A stretch of DNA of 64,000 bases from Xanthomarina sp. F2636L (GCF_026410195.1 NZ_JAPMLM010000055.1:310001-374000); one strand, 5' to 3'; numbered from the stretch's first letter, positions 15,377 to 25,520 are shown. The notes: generated from the sequence alone by a model not told the origin. Translations and numbers: made by a program.

Positions 15377-18043
15377 TTAAAACAGTTTAGTCTGTCCTTT
15401 ATCATCTAAAGAATCCGATTCTGCTTCATCGTCGTTATTATTAGGAGTAGAATCTTCTGAGGATTTTTTTATTTGGTTTTTATCAGAAACATTTGTTTCA
15501 TCTACCACTTCAATTTCTTCGGCAGGTATTTCTTCAGGTGCTTCATAAGGCAATGAATCTAATAGACTTACTTGATTTATTTTATCCTTGGTCAACTGAT
15601 TTCCTAAAGCTGAAATGCCTTTTACAGCAATAAATTCTTCAAAATTAACTTTCAGATTATCCTTTCTGTCCTTTCCTCTTTCTTTGGTAAATTCCACTTC
15701 TGCCATGGGTTTCCAATCTGTTGAAACAATTTCCAGTTGAGAATTAGGATGTTCGGAAATAAAATTTTCTTCACGAGATTCATTTTCTACAAGAAAACGC
15801 TTCACATAATAGCGTTCTTTTTCACCATCAAAGTAAATGGCTGATATAGGTTTTTTAGGAATCCATTTTTCCATCACAATCATATCGTCATCAAAATGCG
15901 TTGTAATTTCTGGTATAATGGTTTTGATTGTTCCAGATTGTGTAATGATTAAAATTCGGTCTTCACCTCTAAATTCCCCAACCAGTTCGCCACGTTCATC
16001 AACGTTTAAACGCTGAACTGTATCATCGAACCAAATTTTTCTTGGTTTTAGAGTTGAAACTCCTTTTTCCTTTAATTCTACTTTCTTAATGGCATGTTTA
16101 GTAACTCTATTCCCCTTAGATGCACGGCCTTTAATTAATACTTCTGCAAAATCTAAATCCCATTTTAGTTTTTTTACGCTACCAATTTGTCGTAAATTAA
16201 TGGTTACCATCTCAGCTTCTCCATTAGGATTTGCTGAAAAATACCATACCATAGAGCCTTTATTCCCATTGGTTAAATCGTATTCCCTATCTCTAGTAAC
16301 ACTAGTTACAGCAAAACGCTTGACGTAAGATGGACCTTTGCTTCCATCCTTATAAATTAAGTTATAAATGGTACGCTTGTCTTTCTTTTTAAAAACGGCT
16401 ACATGGATAATATCTTTTCCAACAAAGGTTTTTGTGTCTACTTTACTCACCATCATTTTACCATCTTTAGTAAAGGCAATAATATCGTCTATATCGCTGC
16501 AATCACAAACATATTCGTCTTTTTTAAGAGAGGTTCCTATAAAACCTTCTTCTCTATTGACGTATAGTTTTGTGTTTCTTATAACTACTTTGGTAGCATC
16601 TACATCTTCAAAAATTCTAATTTCTGTTTGTCTTTCTCGACCTTCGCCGTAGTCTCTCTTTAATCTTTCAAAAAAAGTAATTGCATAATCAATTAAGTTT
16701 GCCAAATGATGCTTTATTTGAGCAATCTGATCTTCTAAAGCATCTATTTTTTGTTGTGCTTTATCAATATCAAATTTAGAAATACGTTTGATTCGAATTT
16801 CTGTCAATCTAACAATATCCTCTTCTAAAACAGCCCGTTTTAAGTGTTTAGTATGAGGTTTTAAACCTTTGTCAATGGCTTGAATAACACCTTCCCAAGT
16901 CTCTTCTTCCTCTATATCTCTATAGATTCGATTTTCTATAAAAATTCGTTCTAGAGATGCAAAATGCCATTGTTCTTCAAATTCTCCAAGTTGAATTTCC
17001 AACTCACTTTTTAAGAGTTGTACTGTATTATCTGTAGAACGACGTAGCATTTCAGAAACTCCTACAAACAAGGGTTTATTATCTTCAATAACACAGCCTA
17101 ATGGCGAAATAGAACTTTCGCAACTAGTAAAAGCATATAAAGCGTCGATGGTTTTATCTGGAGAAATTCCTCCAGGTAAATGCACTAAGATTTCTACTTT
17201 TGCAGCCGTATTATCTTCAATTTTTTTAATTTTAATTTTTCCTTTATCATTGGCCTTTAAAATAGAATCTATTAAAGACGATGTATTGGTTCCAAAAGGA
17301 ATTTCGGTAATGACCAAGGTATTTTTATCAAACTGTGAAATTTTAGCTCTTACACGAACCTTCCCTCCTCTTAAGCCATCGTTATAATTGGTTATATCTA
17401 CAATACCAGCTGTTGGAAAGTCTGGATATATTGTAAATCGTTTCCCTTTTAAGTGTTTTATAGATGCGTCAATTAGCTCGATAAAATTATGTGGCAATAT
17501 TTTTGTTGAAAGCCCTACAGCAATACCTTCTCCTCCTTGAGCTAAAAGCAACGGAAACATGACAGGAAGATTTATTGGTTCTTTCTTTCTTCCATCATAG
17601 GAAGCTTGCCATTCGGTTATTTTTGGATTGTAAATTACGTCTAACGCAAATTTAGACAACCTAGCTTCAATATAACGCGCAGCTGCAGCGCTATCTCCAG
17701 TTAAGATATTTCCCCAGTTTCCTTGGGTATCAATCAATAAATCTTTCTGACCAATTTGAACCATTGCATCTGCAATACTTGCATCTCCATGAGGATGGTA
17801 CTGCATGGTATGCCCAACAATATTGGCTACTTTATTATAGCGCCCATCATCTAAATCTTTCATAGACTGCATGATACGACGTTGTACAGGTTTAAATCCG
17901 TCTTCAATAGCTGGTACTGCACGCTCTAGAATTACATAAGATGCATAATCTAAAAACCAGTCTTTAAACATTCCAGAAACCTTAGTTATAGTTTCTTTGT
18001 TGTCTTCTTGTTCATTTAACAAATTGTCGTTCTCTTCGCTCAT
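15377..18043 (-). CDS. parC: DNA topoisomerase IV subunit A
   Basis: 888 residues. The breakage-reunion core is clear: RRIMQSM near 55-61, GHTMQYHPHGDASI near 77-90, and the catalytic tyrosine Tyr124 in AARYIEARLS. The C-terminal half has beta-pinwheel-like blades, and the last 60 residues are a low-complexity acidic tail. With ParE it forms the ATP-dependent type II topoisomerase that decatenates chromosomes. It is the last gene of an operon with parE, separated from it by two unknown genes. The ATG at 18043 shares one base with the stop of the preceding gene (TAATG), which suggests translational coupling. Assignment as ParC rather than GyrA rests on pairing with a 620-residue ParE. Confidence 0.93.
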   Translation of the reverse strand: MSEENDNLLNEQEDNKETITKVSGMFKDWFLDYASYVILERAVPAIEDGFKPVQRRIMQSMKDLDDGRYNKVANIVGHTMQYHPHGDASIADAMVQIGQKDLLIDTQGNWGNILTGDSAAAARYIEARLSKFALDVIYNPKITEWQASYDGRKKEPINLPVMFPLLLAQGGEGIAVGLSTKILPHNFIELIDASIKHLKGKRFTIYPDFPTAGIVDITNYNDGLRGGKVRVRAKISQFDKNTLVITEIPFGTNTSSLIDSILKANDKGKIKIKKIEDNTAAKVEILVHLPGGISPDKTIDALYAFTSCESSISPLGCVIEDNKPLFVGVSEMLRRSTDNTVQLLKSELEIQLGEFEEQWHFASLERIFIENRIYRDIEEEETWEGVIQAIDKGLKPHTKHLKRAVLEEDIVRLTEIRIKRISKFDIDKAQQKIDALEDQIAQIKHHLANLIDYAITFFERLKRDYGEGRERQTEIRIFEDVDATKVVIRNTKLYVNREEGFIGTSLKKDEYVCDCSDIDDIIAFTKDGKMMVSKVDTKTFVGKDIIHVAVFKKKDKRTIYNLIYKDGSKGPSYVKRFAVTSVTRDREYDLTNGNKGSMVWYFSANPNGEAEMVTINLRQIGSVKKLKWDLDFAEVLIKGRASKGNRVTKHAIKKVELKEKGVSTLKPRKIWFDDTVQRLNVDERGELVGEFRGEDRILIITQSGTIKTIIPEITTHFDDDMIVMEKWIPKKPISAIYFDGEKERYYVKRFLVENESREENFISEHPNSQLEIVSTDWKPMAEVEFTKERGKDRKDNLKVNFEEFIAVKGISALGNQLTKDKINQVSLLDSLPYEAPEEIPAEEIEVVDETNVSDKNQIKKSSEDSTPNNNDDEAESDSLDDKGQTKLF

Positions 18044-18525
18044 TAATCTTTAGATTTTCTGTTTTCTTTTATCATCTTACTTAATGATTGTTTGATGTAT
18101 TTTCTCTTCTTTTTAGTAACTAAAGTCACATTAAAACGTTCTTTTTTAGAATGACCATGTTTACTTTTAATAAACAAAACCAACTCTTTATAAAATAAAT
18201 AATTATTGAATTTAAAACCTGTAAGTTGGTCTTTATAGAATTCAATTGAATGTTCTCTATAATTAAAATGTTCTGATAATAATAAGCCTTTATTGGTTAC
18301 AATTACTTTTAAGCCATCGCTATCATATTCGAAGTATTTTGAAATAAAATGGACAATAAAAAAAAGTGCTGCAAAACTACTAACTAGTATAAAAAATGTT
18401 ATTAGCGGATTAGAAGTAAACTCGCTAAAAGCACTAAAAATGGTCGCTAATAAAATTGCTAGTACAATCAGTATAAAATATACTGAAATAATAACATTTC
18501 TTACCTTATCGTTATTGGTTCTCAT
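18043..18525 (-). CDS. two-helix membrane protein of unknown function inside the topoisomerase IV operon
   Basis: 160 residues. Two transmembrane helices lie near residues 10-32 and 39-62. A basic, beta-rich soluble region follows (FEYDSDGLKVIVTNKGLLL and so on), which resembles a bacterial PH-like domain, and the last 25 residues are strongly basic (KKKRKYIKQSL). The PH-like idea is inferred from topology and strand pattern only. It lies 31 bases after the preceding gene and its stop overlaps the parC start by one base, so it is tightly tied to parC expression. I do not recognise a named family. Confidence 0.72.
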   Translation of the reverse strand: MRTNNDKVRNVIISVYFILIVLAILLATIFSAFSEFTSNPLITFFILVSSFAALFFIVHFISKYFEYDSDGLKVIVTNKGLLLSEHFNYREHSIEFYKDQLTGFKFNNYLFYKELVLFIKSKHGHSKKERFNVTLVTKKKRKYIKQSLSKMIKENRKSKD

Positions 18526-18556
18526 TTTTAATAAATTATTTAACTCACTAAATTAA

Positions 18557-19432
18557 CTAATTTCCAAGTTCGTTTCGTGATTTTTCATTTGCTTTTTTTA
18601 AACTAAAATATTGATCATACCACACATCTAATACAAAAATCCCCGAATACTTATCGTTTAATCTTGAGTAGATTCTAATTTCAGAAGGTTTTTTCAAAGA
18701 ATCAAAATCAACTTGATATCTGTATATTTTTAAAGAAATAGAATCTGTTAAATACTCAATAAATTTTAAATTTTTAAAATTGCCGTATTTTCTTTTAATA
18801 GATCGGCATTGTTCTAGCATCTGTTTTTTCCGAACCTCTCTTATGGTTCTATAAATAGCATTTGTTTCGTTAAGGCTATAAAGCTCAGTCTCTTCGCAAA
18901 TGTCGAAAGATTTCAATGCAAATTCATTATTTCGTTTAATAATTGAATCATCAACTAATTCTGTATTTACAACAATCGGTTTGGGGTTGTCACTCCAAGA
19001 ATAAAACTTATCCGCCCAATAATTTTTAGTATTTATACTAGAATATTTTCCTTTTTCATCTATGAATATTCTAATTTCTGAAAGCCAATCTGCTTTTGAT
19101 CTTTTTACTTTATATCTATATACATTTTTATCGTTTCTGAAAATAACTTCTTCTAACACAACACTAGTTACATCTCCATAACGTTCTTCTTGCCATTTGC
19201 AATTGCGTGCTAATCTAACTTCATCGTAATATTTCCTAAAATTTAATGTCGCGTTTTTTGATTTTAATTTAGGAGCTTCATTACAGGTTGTTAGTATTTG
19301 GTAAGCCAAATTATAAACCTCATTTTTCTTGTCTTCAGAAATGGAAGAAAGATCAATTTTAGCATATTGAGAATAACTGCTTTGCGCCAATAAAATCAGG
19401 ATAAATAGAATACAGAAACTTAAAATTTTCAT
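18557..19432 (-). CDS. exported protein of unknown function with an internal duplication, inside the topoisomerase IV operon
   Basis: 291 residues with a signal peptide ending near residue 21 (QSSYSQ). The mature part seems to contain two related domains. In the first, near 80-130, the order RYGDVTSVVLEE ... YRYKVKRS ... SEIRIFIDEKGKYSSI is seen. In the second, near 210-270, it is KYGNFKNLKFIE ... YRYQVDFD ... SEIRIYSRLNDKYSGI. This pattern resembles NTF2/cystatin-like domains of exported proteins, but that is inference. Its ATG overlaps the parE stop by one base (TAATG). A periplasmic product encoded between topoisomerase subunits is unexpected. Not a recognised family. Confidence 0.75.
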   Translation of the reverse strand: MKILSFCILFILILLAQSSYSQYAKIDLSSISEDKKNEVYNLAYQILTTCNEAPKLKSKNATLNFRKYYDEVRLARNCKWQEERYGDVTSVVLEEVIFRNDKNVYRYKVKRSKADWLSEIRIFIDEKGKYSSINTKNYWADKFYSWSDNPKPIVVNTELVDDSIIKRNNEFALKSFDICEETELYSLNETNAIYRTIREVRKKQMLEQCRSIKRKYGNFKNLKFIEYLTDSISLKIYRYQVDFDSLKKPSEIRIYSRLNDKYSGIFVLDVWYDQYFSLKKANEKSRNELGN

Positions 19433-21294
19433 TATACCTTTTCTTCTTCTAAAATATCTAATTCAACTTTCAAGTTGTCTATAATAAAATCCTGTCTGGT
19501 AGGCGTGTTTTTACCCATATAGAAGGAAAGTAAGTCTTCAATAGACATGTCTTTATCTAACATGACTGGATCTAAACGAATATCTTCCCCAATAAAATGC
19601 ACAAATTCATCTGGTGAAATTTCACCAAGACCTTTAAATCGAGTAATTTCAGGTTTTGGCTTTAACTTTTCAATAGCTTGACGTCGTTCGTCTTCAGAAT
19701 AACAATAGATGGTTTCCTTTTTATTTCTAACACGAAACAATGGAGTTTGTAAAATATATAAATGTCCTTCTTTAATAATTTCTGGGAAGAATTGTAAAAA
19801 GAAAGTGATCAATAATAACCTAATATGCATTCCATCCACATCGGCATCTGTAGCAATTACCACGTTGTTATAACGTAAATCTTCTATGGTTTCCTCAATG
19901 TTTAATGCTGCTTGTAAGAGGTTAAACTCCTCGTTTTCATAAACTATTTTTTTACTTAAGCCATAGGAGTTTAAAGGTTTTCCTTTTAAGCTAAATACAG
20001 CTTGCGTATTTACATCTCTAGATTTAGTAATACTTCCAGAAGCTGAATCTCCCTCAGTAATAAACAAAGTTGTTTCTAAATATCTCTCATTTTTAATATC
20101 ACCAAAATGGAGACGACAATCACGTAATTTTTTATTGTGAAGATTCGCCTTCTTAGCACGATCTTTAGCTAATTTTCTAATTCCTGATAACTCTTTACGT
20201 TCACGCTCTGCTTGAAGGATTTTACGCTGAATCTTTTCGGCAGCATCTGGATTTTTATGTAAATAATTGTCTAGCTGAGTTTTTAGGAAATCGTTTACAA
20301 ACGTTCTAACCGTTGGTAACTCCCCTCCCATATCAGTAGAACCTAACTTGGTTTTGGTCTGACTTTCAAAAACAGGCTCCATTACTTTTATAGAAACAGC
20401 TGAGACAATAGATTTTCTGATGTCTGAAGCTTCATAGTTTTTTCCATAAAACTCTCTAATTGTTTTTACTAAAGCTTCTCTAAATGCCGCTAAATGTGTT
20501 CCACCTTGAGTGGTGTTTTGACCATTTACAAAAGAATGATATTCTTCGCTATATTGGGTTTTACTATGAGTTATGGCAACTTCAATATCTTCACCTTTTA
20601 AATGAATAATAGGATATAATCTGTCTGTATCTTTGATATTTTCAGACAAAAGATCTTTCAGACCGTTTTCACTATAATACTTTTCACCATTAAAAATAAT
20701 GGTCAACCCTGTGTTTAGATACACGTAGTTTTTAAGCATTTTTACAACATACTCACTTCTATACTTATAATTTTTAAAAATAATATCGTCCGGAACAAAA
20801 GATACTTTAGTTCCTTTTCTTCTGGAGGTGTCATCTAATAAATCTTGATTGGTAAGGTTTCCTTGTTCAAATTCTGCTGAAGCTGATTTATTATCTCGAG
20901 TGGATTCTACTCTAAAGAAAGATGATAATGCATTAACAGCTTTAGTACCAACCCCATTTAATCCAACAGACTTTTTAAAAGCTTTGGAATCGTATTTTCC
21001 ACCTGTATTCATTTTAGAAACCACATCCACTACTTTTCCTAAAGGAATACCACGTCCATAATCGCGAACAATAACTTTACTTCCTTGAATAGACACATCT
21101 ATGGTTTTTCCAGCACCCATGACGTATTCGTCTATGGAGTTGTCTAAAACCTCTTTTAATAGAATGTAAATTCCATCGTCTGGAGAAGAACCATCGCCAA
21201 GTTTTCCAATATACATTCCAGGACGCATTCTAATGTGTTCTTTCCAGTCTAGTGAGCGTATGTTATCTTCGGTATAATTGGATTGTTCAGACAT
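19432..21294 (-). CDS. parE: DNA topoisomerase IV subunit B
   Basis: 620 residues, the usual length for bacteroidotal ParE. The GHKL ATPase site is visible: [10 protein letters not shown] near 47-56, [11 protein letters not shown] near 73-83 and [14 protein letters not shown] near 111-124. The Toprim domain has TEGDSASGS and DADVDGMHI, the conserved acidic metal-binding groups, in the C-terminal third. It supplies ATP-driven strand passage to ParC. First gene of a four-gene operon in which the next gene starts on the last base of this stop codon. No terminator is visible between the genes. Confidence 0.94.
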   Translation of the reverse strand: MSEQSNYTEDNIRSLDWKEHIRMRPGMYIGKLGDGSSPDDGIYILLKEVLDNSIDEYVMGAGKTIDVSIQGSKVIVRDYGRGIPLGKVVDVVSKMNTGGKYDSKAFKKSVGLNGVGTKAVNALSSFFRVESTRDNKSASAEFEQGNLTNQDLLDDTSRRKGTKVSFVPDDIIFKNYKYRSEYVVKMLKNYVYLNTGLTIIFNGEKYYSENGLKDLLSENIKDTDRLYPIIHLKGEDIEVAITHSKTQYSEEYHSFVNGQNTTQGGTHLAAFREALVKTIREFYGKNYEASDIRKSIVSAVSIKVMEPVFESQTKTKLGSTDMGGELPTVRTFVNDFLKTQLDNYLHKNPDAAEKIQRKILQAERERKELSGIRKLAKDRAKKANLHNKKLRDCRLHFGDIKNERYLETTLFITEGDSASGSITKSRDVNTQAVFSLKGKPLNSYGLSKKIVYENEEFNLLQAALNIEETIEDLRYNNVVIATDADVDGMHIRLLLITFFLQFFPEIIKEGHLYILQTPLFRVRNKKETIYCYSEDERRQAIEKLKPKPEITRFKGLGEISPDEFVHFIGEDIRLDPVMLDKDMSIEDLLSFYMGKNTPTRQDFIIDNLKVELDILEEEKV

Positions 21295-21379
21295 AAAATT
21301 GGTACAAATTTTGGTGCGTTGCTAATATAAGACTTCAAGTCAAAATATAAAATACCAAAGTCACAAAGTAATTAACAAT

Positions 21380-21411
21380 AAAAAAGCCAATGTTGTTGAG
21401 AACATTGGCTA
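21380..21411 (-). terminator. terminator after the 232-residue barrel gene
   Basis: Arms AGCCAATGTT (21385-21394) and AACATTGGCT (21401-21410). On the minus strand the stem is followed by six T. Confidence 0.8.
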
Positions 21412-21433
21412 ATACGAATATATTTAAAGTCTT

Positions 21434-22132
21434 TTATAGCATATAAACTAAACCAATAAGGACTCTGGGCATAAAAGAAGGTTGATTTATGGCTTTATCA
21501 GCATCAGAATATGTAAACTCTTCATTGTTATTTTCATTATCATTTCTAGGGTTTACATTGTCATTATCTGGACTGTAAGAAGTGTCGTGGCCTTTTAAAG
21601 TGCTGTTAAAATAGTAATCAATGCCTACAGCTGCTAGTAAATTAAGTCGGTTGTTTATTTTAAATTGACTCTCTGCTCCTATTCCAATACCAAATTGGTT
21701 GCTAGTGACATCAAAATTTTCATTACCTCCAACATAGTTAAAATTGGCTTTATAGCTTGTATATCTTGGTCCAAATGCAATTTGAAAATTCTCTATTGGA
21801 ATTAAATTAGAATCTAACATAAAGTCTAATCGATAATCAAAAGCACTCGCTTTTTTCTCAGGAACACCATTCGTAGCATTATTAATAAAGATACGTCTGG
21901 CATCTGCAGCATTTCCAGGGTCCAGTTTGGATAAGCCCACTCCAAAACGTATTTGCAAAGGGATGTTTTCTAAAGGTTTTAAGGCTGTTACACTAAGCTG
22001 AACGCCTAAACCTCTATTATAACCTGTAGAAATACCTAGAGCAAATTTGGAATCTTCTGTAGTTGTTTGGGAAAAAGACATGATGGTATAGAAACCTAAA
22101 AAGGCTCCAACCAATAATTGTTTCATATTCAT
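21434..22132 (-). CDS. outer-membrane beta-barrel protein, unknown function
   Basis: 232 residues. The signal peptide (MNMKQLLVGAFLGFYTIMSF, cleavage after SQ near 22) is followed by amphipathic strands such as FALGISTGYNRGLGVQLSV and NLLAAVGIDYYFNST, and the end is RVLIGLVYML. A long Asn/Asp/Glu-rich loop (DNDNVNPRNDNENNNEE) near residues 193-209 should be surface exposed. No ligand motif is seen. It is monocistronic, with its own terminator. Function unknown. Confidence 0.7.
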   Translation of the reverse strand: MNMKQLLVGAFLGFYTIMSFSQTTTEDSKFALGISTGYNRGLGVQLSVTALKPLENIPLQIRFGVGLSKLDPGNAADARRIFINNATNGVPEKKASAFDYRLDFMLDSNLIPIENFQIAFGPRYTSYKANFNYVGGNENFDVTSNQFGIGIGAESQFKINNRLNLLAAVGIDYYFNSTLKGHDTSYSPDNDNVNPRNDNENNNEEFTYSDADKAINQPSFMPRVLIGLVYML

Positions 22133-22332
22133 AAATTTGGGGTATAAATTAAAAATCTAATTAATTTATTTACGAATGAAAACCTATTTTAGACCATAGT
22201 CTGTAAAAAAGAGTTAATTAAAAGCCACTTGTAATTATGAGTGTTGGTAGAATGAGTTTTATTATGATTCGGTTTAAAGTATTTTATATAGAAAGTACTT
22301 GGAATCAAATATATACACCTTAAAGTTATTTC

Positions 22333-22366
22333 CAAAAAAACCCATGATATTAATAACATGGGTTTT
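22333..22366 (-). terminator. terminator after the 191-residue barrel gene
   Basis: Arms AAAACCCATG (22337-22346) and CATGGGTTTT (22357-22366). On the minus strand a T-rich tract follows the stem. Confidence 0.75.
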
Positions 22367-22391
22367 ATATATAATTTCATTCTAAAAACAA

Positions 22392-22967
22392 TTAAAACTT
22401 ATAACCTATTCTTGCATGTAGATTCACTGCTACATCACTATTATTATCACTATAATATTCTTCTCTATAATGAATATAACCTACACCAAAACCAGCCTCA
22501 TAATTAAAATGTTTTCCAATATTTCTTCTAATTCCCCAAGTTGGAATAATCATAAAATCAGTTTCTAAATAAATATCCTTACTTGTACCAATGAAAAATA
22601 AATCTGAATTATAACTGGTTTTTAAAGCTATAAAATTTCCACTATTGCCATCAATACGCTTACCTTTGTTTAGTCGCTTATTTAAGTTGTAGTAAAAACG
22701 TGGCTCCAAAGTAATCACAGGAATAAAAAAAATACCACTTTCATTCTTGTAATTATTTTCCCATATTCCTAAGTCCAACCCTATTTCAGTTCTCAATGCA
22801 AACTTGTTGGATAATCTAAATTCACCATGACCCCAAACACCAGCAAACCCTGTTTGAATGCCATAAACTGATTTTTCTACGCTAGCAGTCTGTTTTTTAT
22901 CTTGAGAAAAACCGTGGAAGATTATGCTACAGAACATTGTAGCCATTATTATTTTTTTCATGTACAT
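22392..22967 (-). CDS. outer-membrane beta-barrel protein, unknown function
   Basis: 191 residues with a signal peptide (MYMKKIIMATMFCSIIFHGF, cleavage near SQ at 22). The mature sequence has alternating barrel strands (FALRTEIGLDLGIW, NLHARIGYKF) and ends in Phe. It resembles other small Bacteroidota porin-like proteins; no specific ligand can be named. It lies 24 bases downstream of ychF on the same strand, so read-through from ychF is possible. The start could also be the second Met at position 3. Confidence 0.7.
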   Translation of the reverse strand: MYMKKIIMATMFCSIIFHGFSQDKKQTASVEKSVYGIQTGFAGVWGHGEFRLSNKFALRTEIGLDLGIWENNYKNESGIFFIPVITLEPRFYYNLNKRLNKGKRIDGNSGNFIALKTSYNSDLFFIGTSKDIYLETDFMIIPTWGIRRNIGKHFNYEAGFGVGYIHYREEYYSDNNSDVAVNLHARIGYKF

Positions 22968-22991
22968 TAATAAATTAGGGGATATTATAAT

Positions 22992-24086
22992 TTATACGTT
23001 AAATAGGAAATGCATAACATCGCCATCTTTAACAATGTAATTCTTGCCTTCTACACGCATTTTTCCGGCTTCTTTCACCTTAGCTTCACTACCAAGAGTT
23101 GCAAAGTCGTTATATGCAATTACTTCAGCTCTAATAAAGCCTTTTTCAAAATCAGTATGAATCACTCCTGCAGCTTGAGGTGCCGTAGCTCCAATGTCAA
23201 CTGTCCAAGCGCGAACTTCCTTTACTCCAGCTGTGAAATAGGTTTGTTGCTTTAATAACTTATAAGCCGAACGGATTAATTTTGCCGAACCTGCTTCTTC
23301 TAAACCAATATCTGCCAAAAACATCTGACGCTCCTCATAATCATCCAACTCGTTAATATCTGCTTCTGTTCCTACTGCTAATACTAAAACCTCTGCATTT
23401 TCATCTTTAACAGCTTCACGTACTTGTTCCACATACGCATTTCCTGTGGTTGCAGAACCTTCATCCACATTGCAAACATACATCACCGGTTTGTCTGTAA
23501 TAAACTGACTTGGCTTTACAAAATCTTCGTAATCTTCTTCCGAAAAATCTAAAGCTCTAACCGAAACTCCAGCTTCTAAACCTGCTTTTATTTTTAATAA
23601 AACAGCCTCTTCTTTTTGAGCTTCTTTATTACCTGTTTTTGCAGCACGTTTAACTTTTTCCAGCTTCTTATCAGCTGTTTCTAAGTCTTTTAACTGCAAC
23701 TCCATATCGATAGTTTCCTTGTCACGGATGGGATTGACATTTCCATCTACGTGAACAATATTATCGTTATCAAAACAACGTAATACATGAAGAATAGCAT
23801 CTGTTTCACGAATATTTGCTAAAAACTGATTTCCTAAACCTTCTCCCTTACTTGCTCCTTTTACCAAACCTGCAATATCGACAATTTCAACAGTTGCTGG
23901 TTGCACACGTATTGGTTTTACTAATTCTTCCAGTTTTTCTAACCTTGGATCTGGAACGTTTACAATTCCAATATTAGGTTCTATGGTACAAAACGGAAAG
24001 TTGGCACTTTGCGCTTTAGCATTTGATAAACAATTAAAAAGGGTCGATTTCCCTACGTTTGGTAATCCTACGATGCCTGCTTTCAT
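22992..24086 (-). CDS. ychF: redox-regulated ATPase YchF (Obg-related P-loop protein)
   Basis: 364 residues, the standard length. The P-loop [15 protein letters not shown] is at residues 7-21, and the G3-like [20 protein letters not shown] follows near 70-89. The TGS-type C-terminal domain ends with [13 protein letters not shown]. YchF binds ATP rather than GTP, associates with ribosomes, and influences stress responses. The start codon is preceded by a strong hairpin at 24094-24113 that ends seven bases before the ATG and could limit ribosome access. A candidate promoter lies about 200 bases upstream, implying a long leader. Confidence 0.95.
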   Translation of the reverse strand: MKAGIVGLPNVGKSTLFNCLSNAKAQSANFPFCTIEPNIGIVNVPDPRLEKLEELVKPIRVQPATVEIVDIAGLVKGASKGEGLGNQFLANIRETDAILHVLRCFDNDNIVHVDGNVNPIRDKETIDMELQLKDLETADKKLEKVKRAAKTGNKEAQKEEAVLLKIKAGLEAGVSVRALDFSEEDYEDFVKPSQFITDKPVMYVCNVDEGSATTGNAYVEQVREAVKDENAEVLVLAVGTEADINELDDYEERQMFLADIGLEEAGSAKLIRSAYKLLKQQTYFTAGVKEVRAWTVDIGATAPQAAGVIHTDFEKGFIRAEVIAYNDFATLGSEAKVKEAGKMRVEGKNYIVKDGDVMHFLFNV

Positions 24087-24093
24087 AAACTAT

Positions 24094-24113
24094 ATTCCTG
24101 CGAAAGCAGGAAT
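24094..24113 (-). repeat. REP-like palindrome before ychF
   Basis: Perfect eight-base arms ATTCCTGC/GCAGGAAT around a four-base loop (TTTC in the ychF sense). It matches from memory a short palindromic repeat frequent in flavobacterial intergenic DNA. It ends seven bases before the ychF ATG. Confidence 0.7.
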
Positions 24114-24295
24114 CTCCTTTTTTAATATTCTATTTATCATTAAGACATTTGATCCTACTTAAATATTCAACAAAAAAACAAATTTTGTTTCTGTTACTAC
24201 TCAAGACGACAAATAGAAATCTATATTATTATATTAACTTCCAAAATTATCCTGCAAAATAATATGGAGGATTAACCCTGGACTTTTTCAAGCTG

Positions 24296-24303
24296 CAAAT
24301 GTA
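24296..24303 (-). promoter_or_regulatory. candidate -7 element TACATTTG for ychF
   Basis: Exact TAnnTTTG match on the minus strand. No TTG is seen at the usual upstream spacing, so support is limited to the -7 box. Confidence 0.3.
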
Positions 24304-24404
24304 GTTAATTCCTTGAATAGTTTGAATAGTGAAATAAGGAAATGTTTTTGGACACTAAATTATCATACAAGAAGCGTATTCGGACACTTGTTATGAGTAT
24401 AAAA

Positions 24405-25520
24405 TTAGTCCAGTTTTATAATTTCAGGAACAATAAAATCATTTAACAAATTGGCTGTTTGCTGATGAGATTCCATTCCTCCATTAAAATAGGTACTCGT
24501 TAAAACAACCACTAATTCTAAGTCTGGGAAAATTACCACTTTATTTCCTCCAGTTCCTGTCATAAAGCTAGCTTTTACTTTTTCATCTTTCTTACCAAAT
24601 TCAGAGAGCCACCATAAATAACCATATTCGTAATCAAACATTCCAACTTCAGAATGAGGTCTTGTAGATTCACTAACAAAGTTTTCTGAAATAATTTGGT
24701 TGTTTTCCCATTTCCCTTTGTTAATGTATAATTGCCCTATTTTTAACAAATCTCTACTTTTTAAGCCTAAGCCTCCACCTGTCATTGGTTGCCCTGTTGG
24801 CGTCTTTTGCCAATGATAATCTGTAATTCCTAATTTTGAAAAAAGCGCTTGGTCTGCGTAGTTCTCTAGATTCCCTGAAATGGTATTAATAATGTCTCCC
24901 AGAACCACAACTCCTGCCGTACAATAACTAAAACTCCTACCATATTTTGTGTCTTTGGGTTTTGTTTTCCATTCTGGGAACCCCTTTATGGGTAAATCCC
25001 AATAAAATTGCACCCAATCTTCAATTAGGTACATTTTTTCTTCTTGTCCTCGAGAGTTCTGGTCCCAATCATCGCATTCTAAAATTGAAGACATAGTAAG
25101 TAAATCTTCAATAGTTATCTTATCTTTTCTTGAATCGGAATATTGTACACCCTTAGTTTTGGAATAAATAGTAGCTTTTTCGGTTACCGATTTTAAAGAA
25201 CCGTCTTGAAGGAGACAACCTATAAGAGTTCCTGTTATGGTTTTTGTTGCAGAGCGTGTATTATGTTTTGTGTTAGGCGTGTTACTATTATAATAATTCT
25301 CAAAAACAACTTTACCTTGATGTGCAATTACTACACTAGACATCTGTTTAAATTTTCCATAAGCGATAAGACTATCCATTATTTGAAGCTTTAAATTGTT
25401 TTCTAATAGATAACTCGTTTGCCAACCATCGTTATTTTGAATGGGTTTAAAAGGGTTGTTTTGTGCTTTAACATGGAAACTAAAGGTTGCTATGAAAGCA
25501 AGGAGGTAGATGTTTTTCAT
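24405..25520 (-). CDS. exported serine hydrolase of the class C beta-lactamase family
   Basis: 371 residues with a signal peptide (MKNIYLLAFIATFSFHVKAQ). The nucleophile motif SATK lies near residues 90-93 in RSATKTITG. The second motif is in SYCTAGVVVLGD near 197, and the third is GTGGNKVVIFP near 327. This is the fold of penicillin-binding-protein-related hydrolases, esterases and beta-lactamases; true antibiotic hydrolysis cannot be assumed. The middle motif lacks the usual Tyr-x-Asn, which suggests an esterase- or peptidase-like activity. It is monocistronic. Confidence 0.85.
   Translation of the reverse strand: MKNIYLLAFIATFSFHVKAQNNPFKPIQNNDGWQTSYLLENNLKLQIMDSLIAYGKFKQMSSVVIAHQGKVVFENYYNSNTPNTKHNTRSATKTITGTLIGCLLQDGSLKSVTEKATIYSKTKGVQYSDSRKDKITIEDLLTMSSILECDDWDQNSRGQEEKMYLIEDWVQFYWDLPIKGFPEWKTKPKDTKYGRSFSYCTAGVVVLGDIINTISGNLENYADQALFSKLGITDYHWQKTPTGQPMTGGGLGLKSRDLLKIGQLYINKGKWENNQIISENFVSESTRPHSEVGMFDYEYGYLWWLSEFGKKDEKVKASFMTGTGGNKVVIFPDLELVVVLTSTYFNGGMESHQQTANLLNDFIVPEIIKLD

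Larger units (their letters stand above)
24087..24404. other. 318-base intergenic region upstream of ychF
   Basis: No credible gene. It holds the palindrome at 24094-24113, a candidate minus-strand -7 element at 24296-24303, and at 24350-24390 two copies of GGACACT that look like ends of a decayed element. No transposase fragment could be read. Confidence 0.5.

Noticed and set aside
22189-22380. 63-codon open frame on the minus strand
   Set aside because: It overlaps the terminator of the 191-residue barrel gene, has odd composition, and no signal or domain; chance frame.
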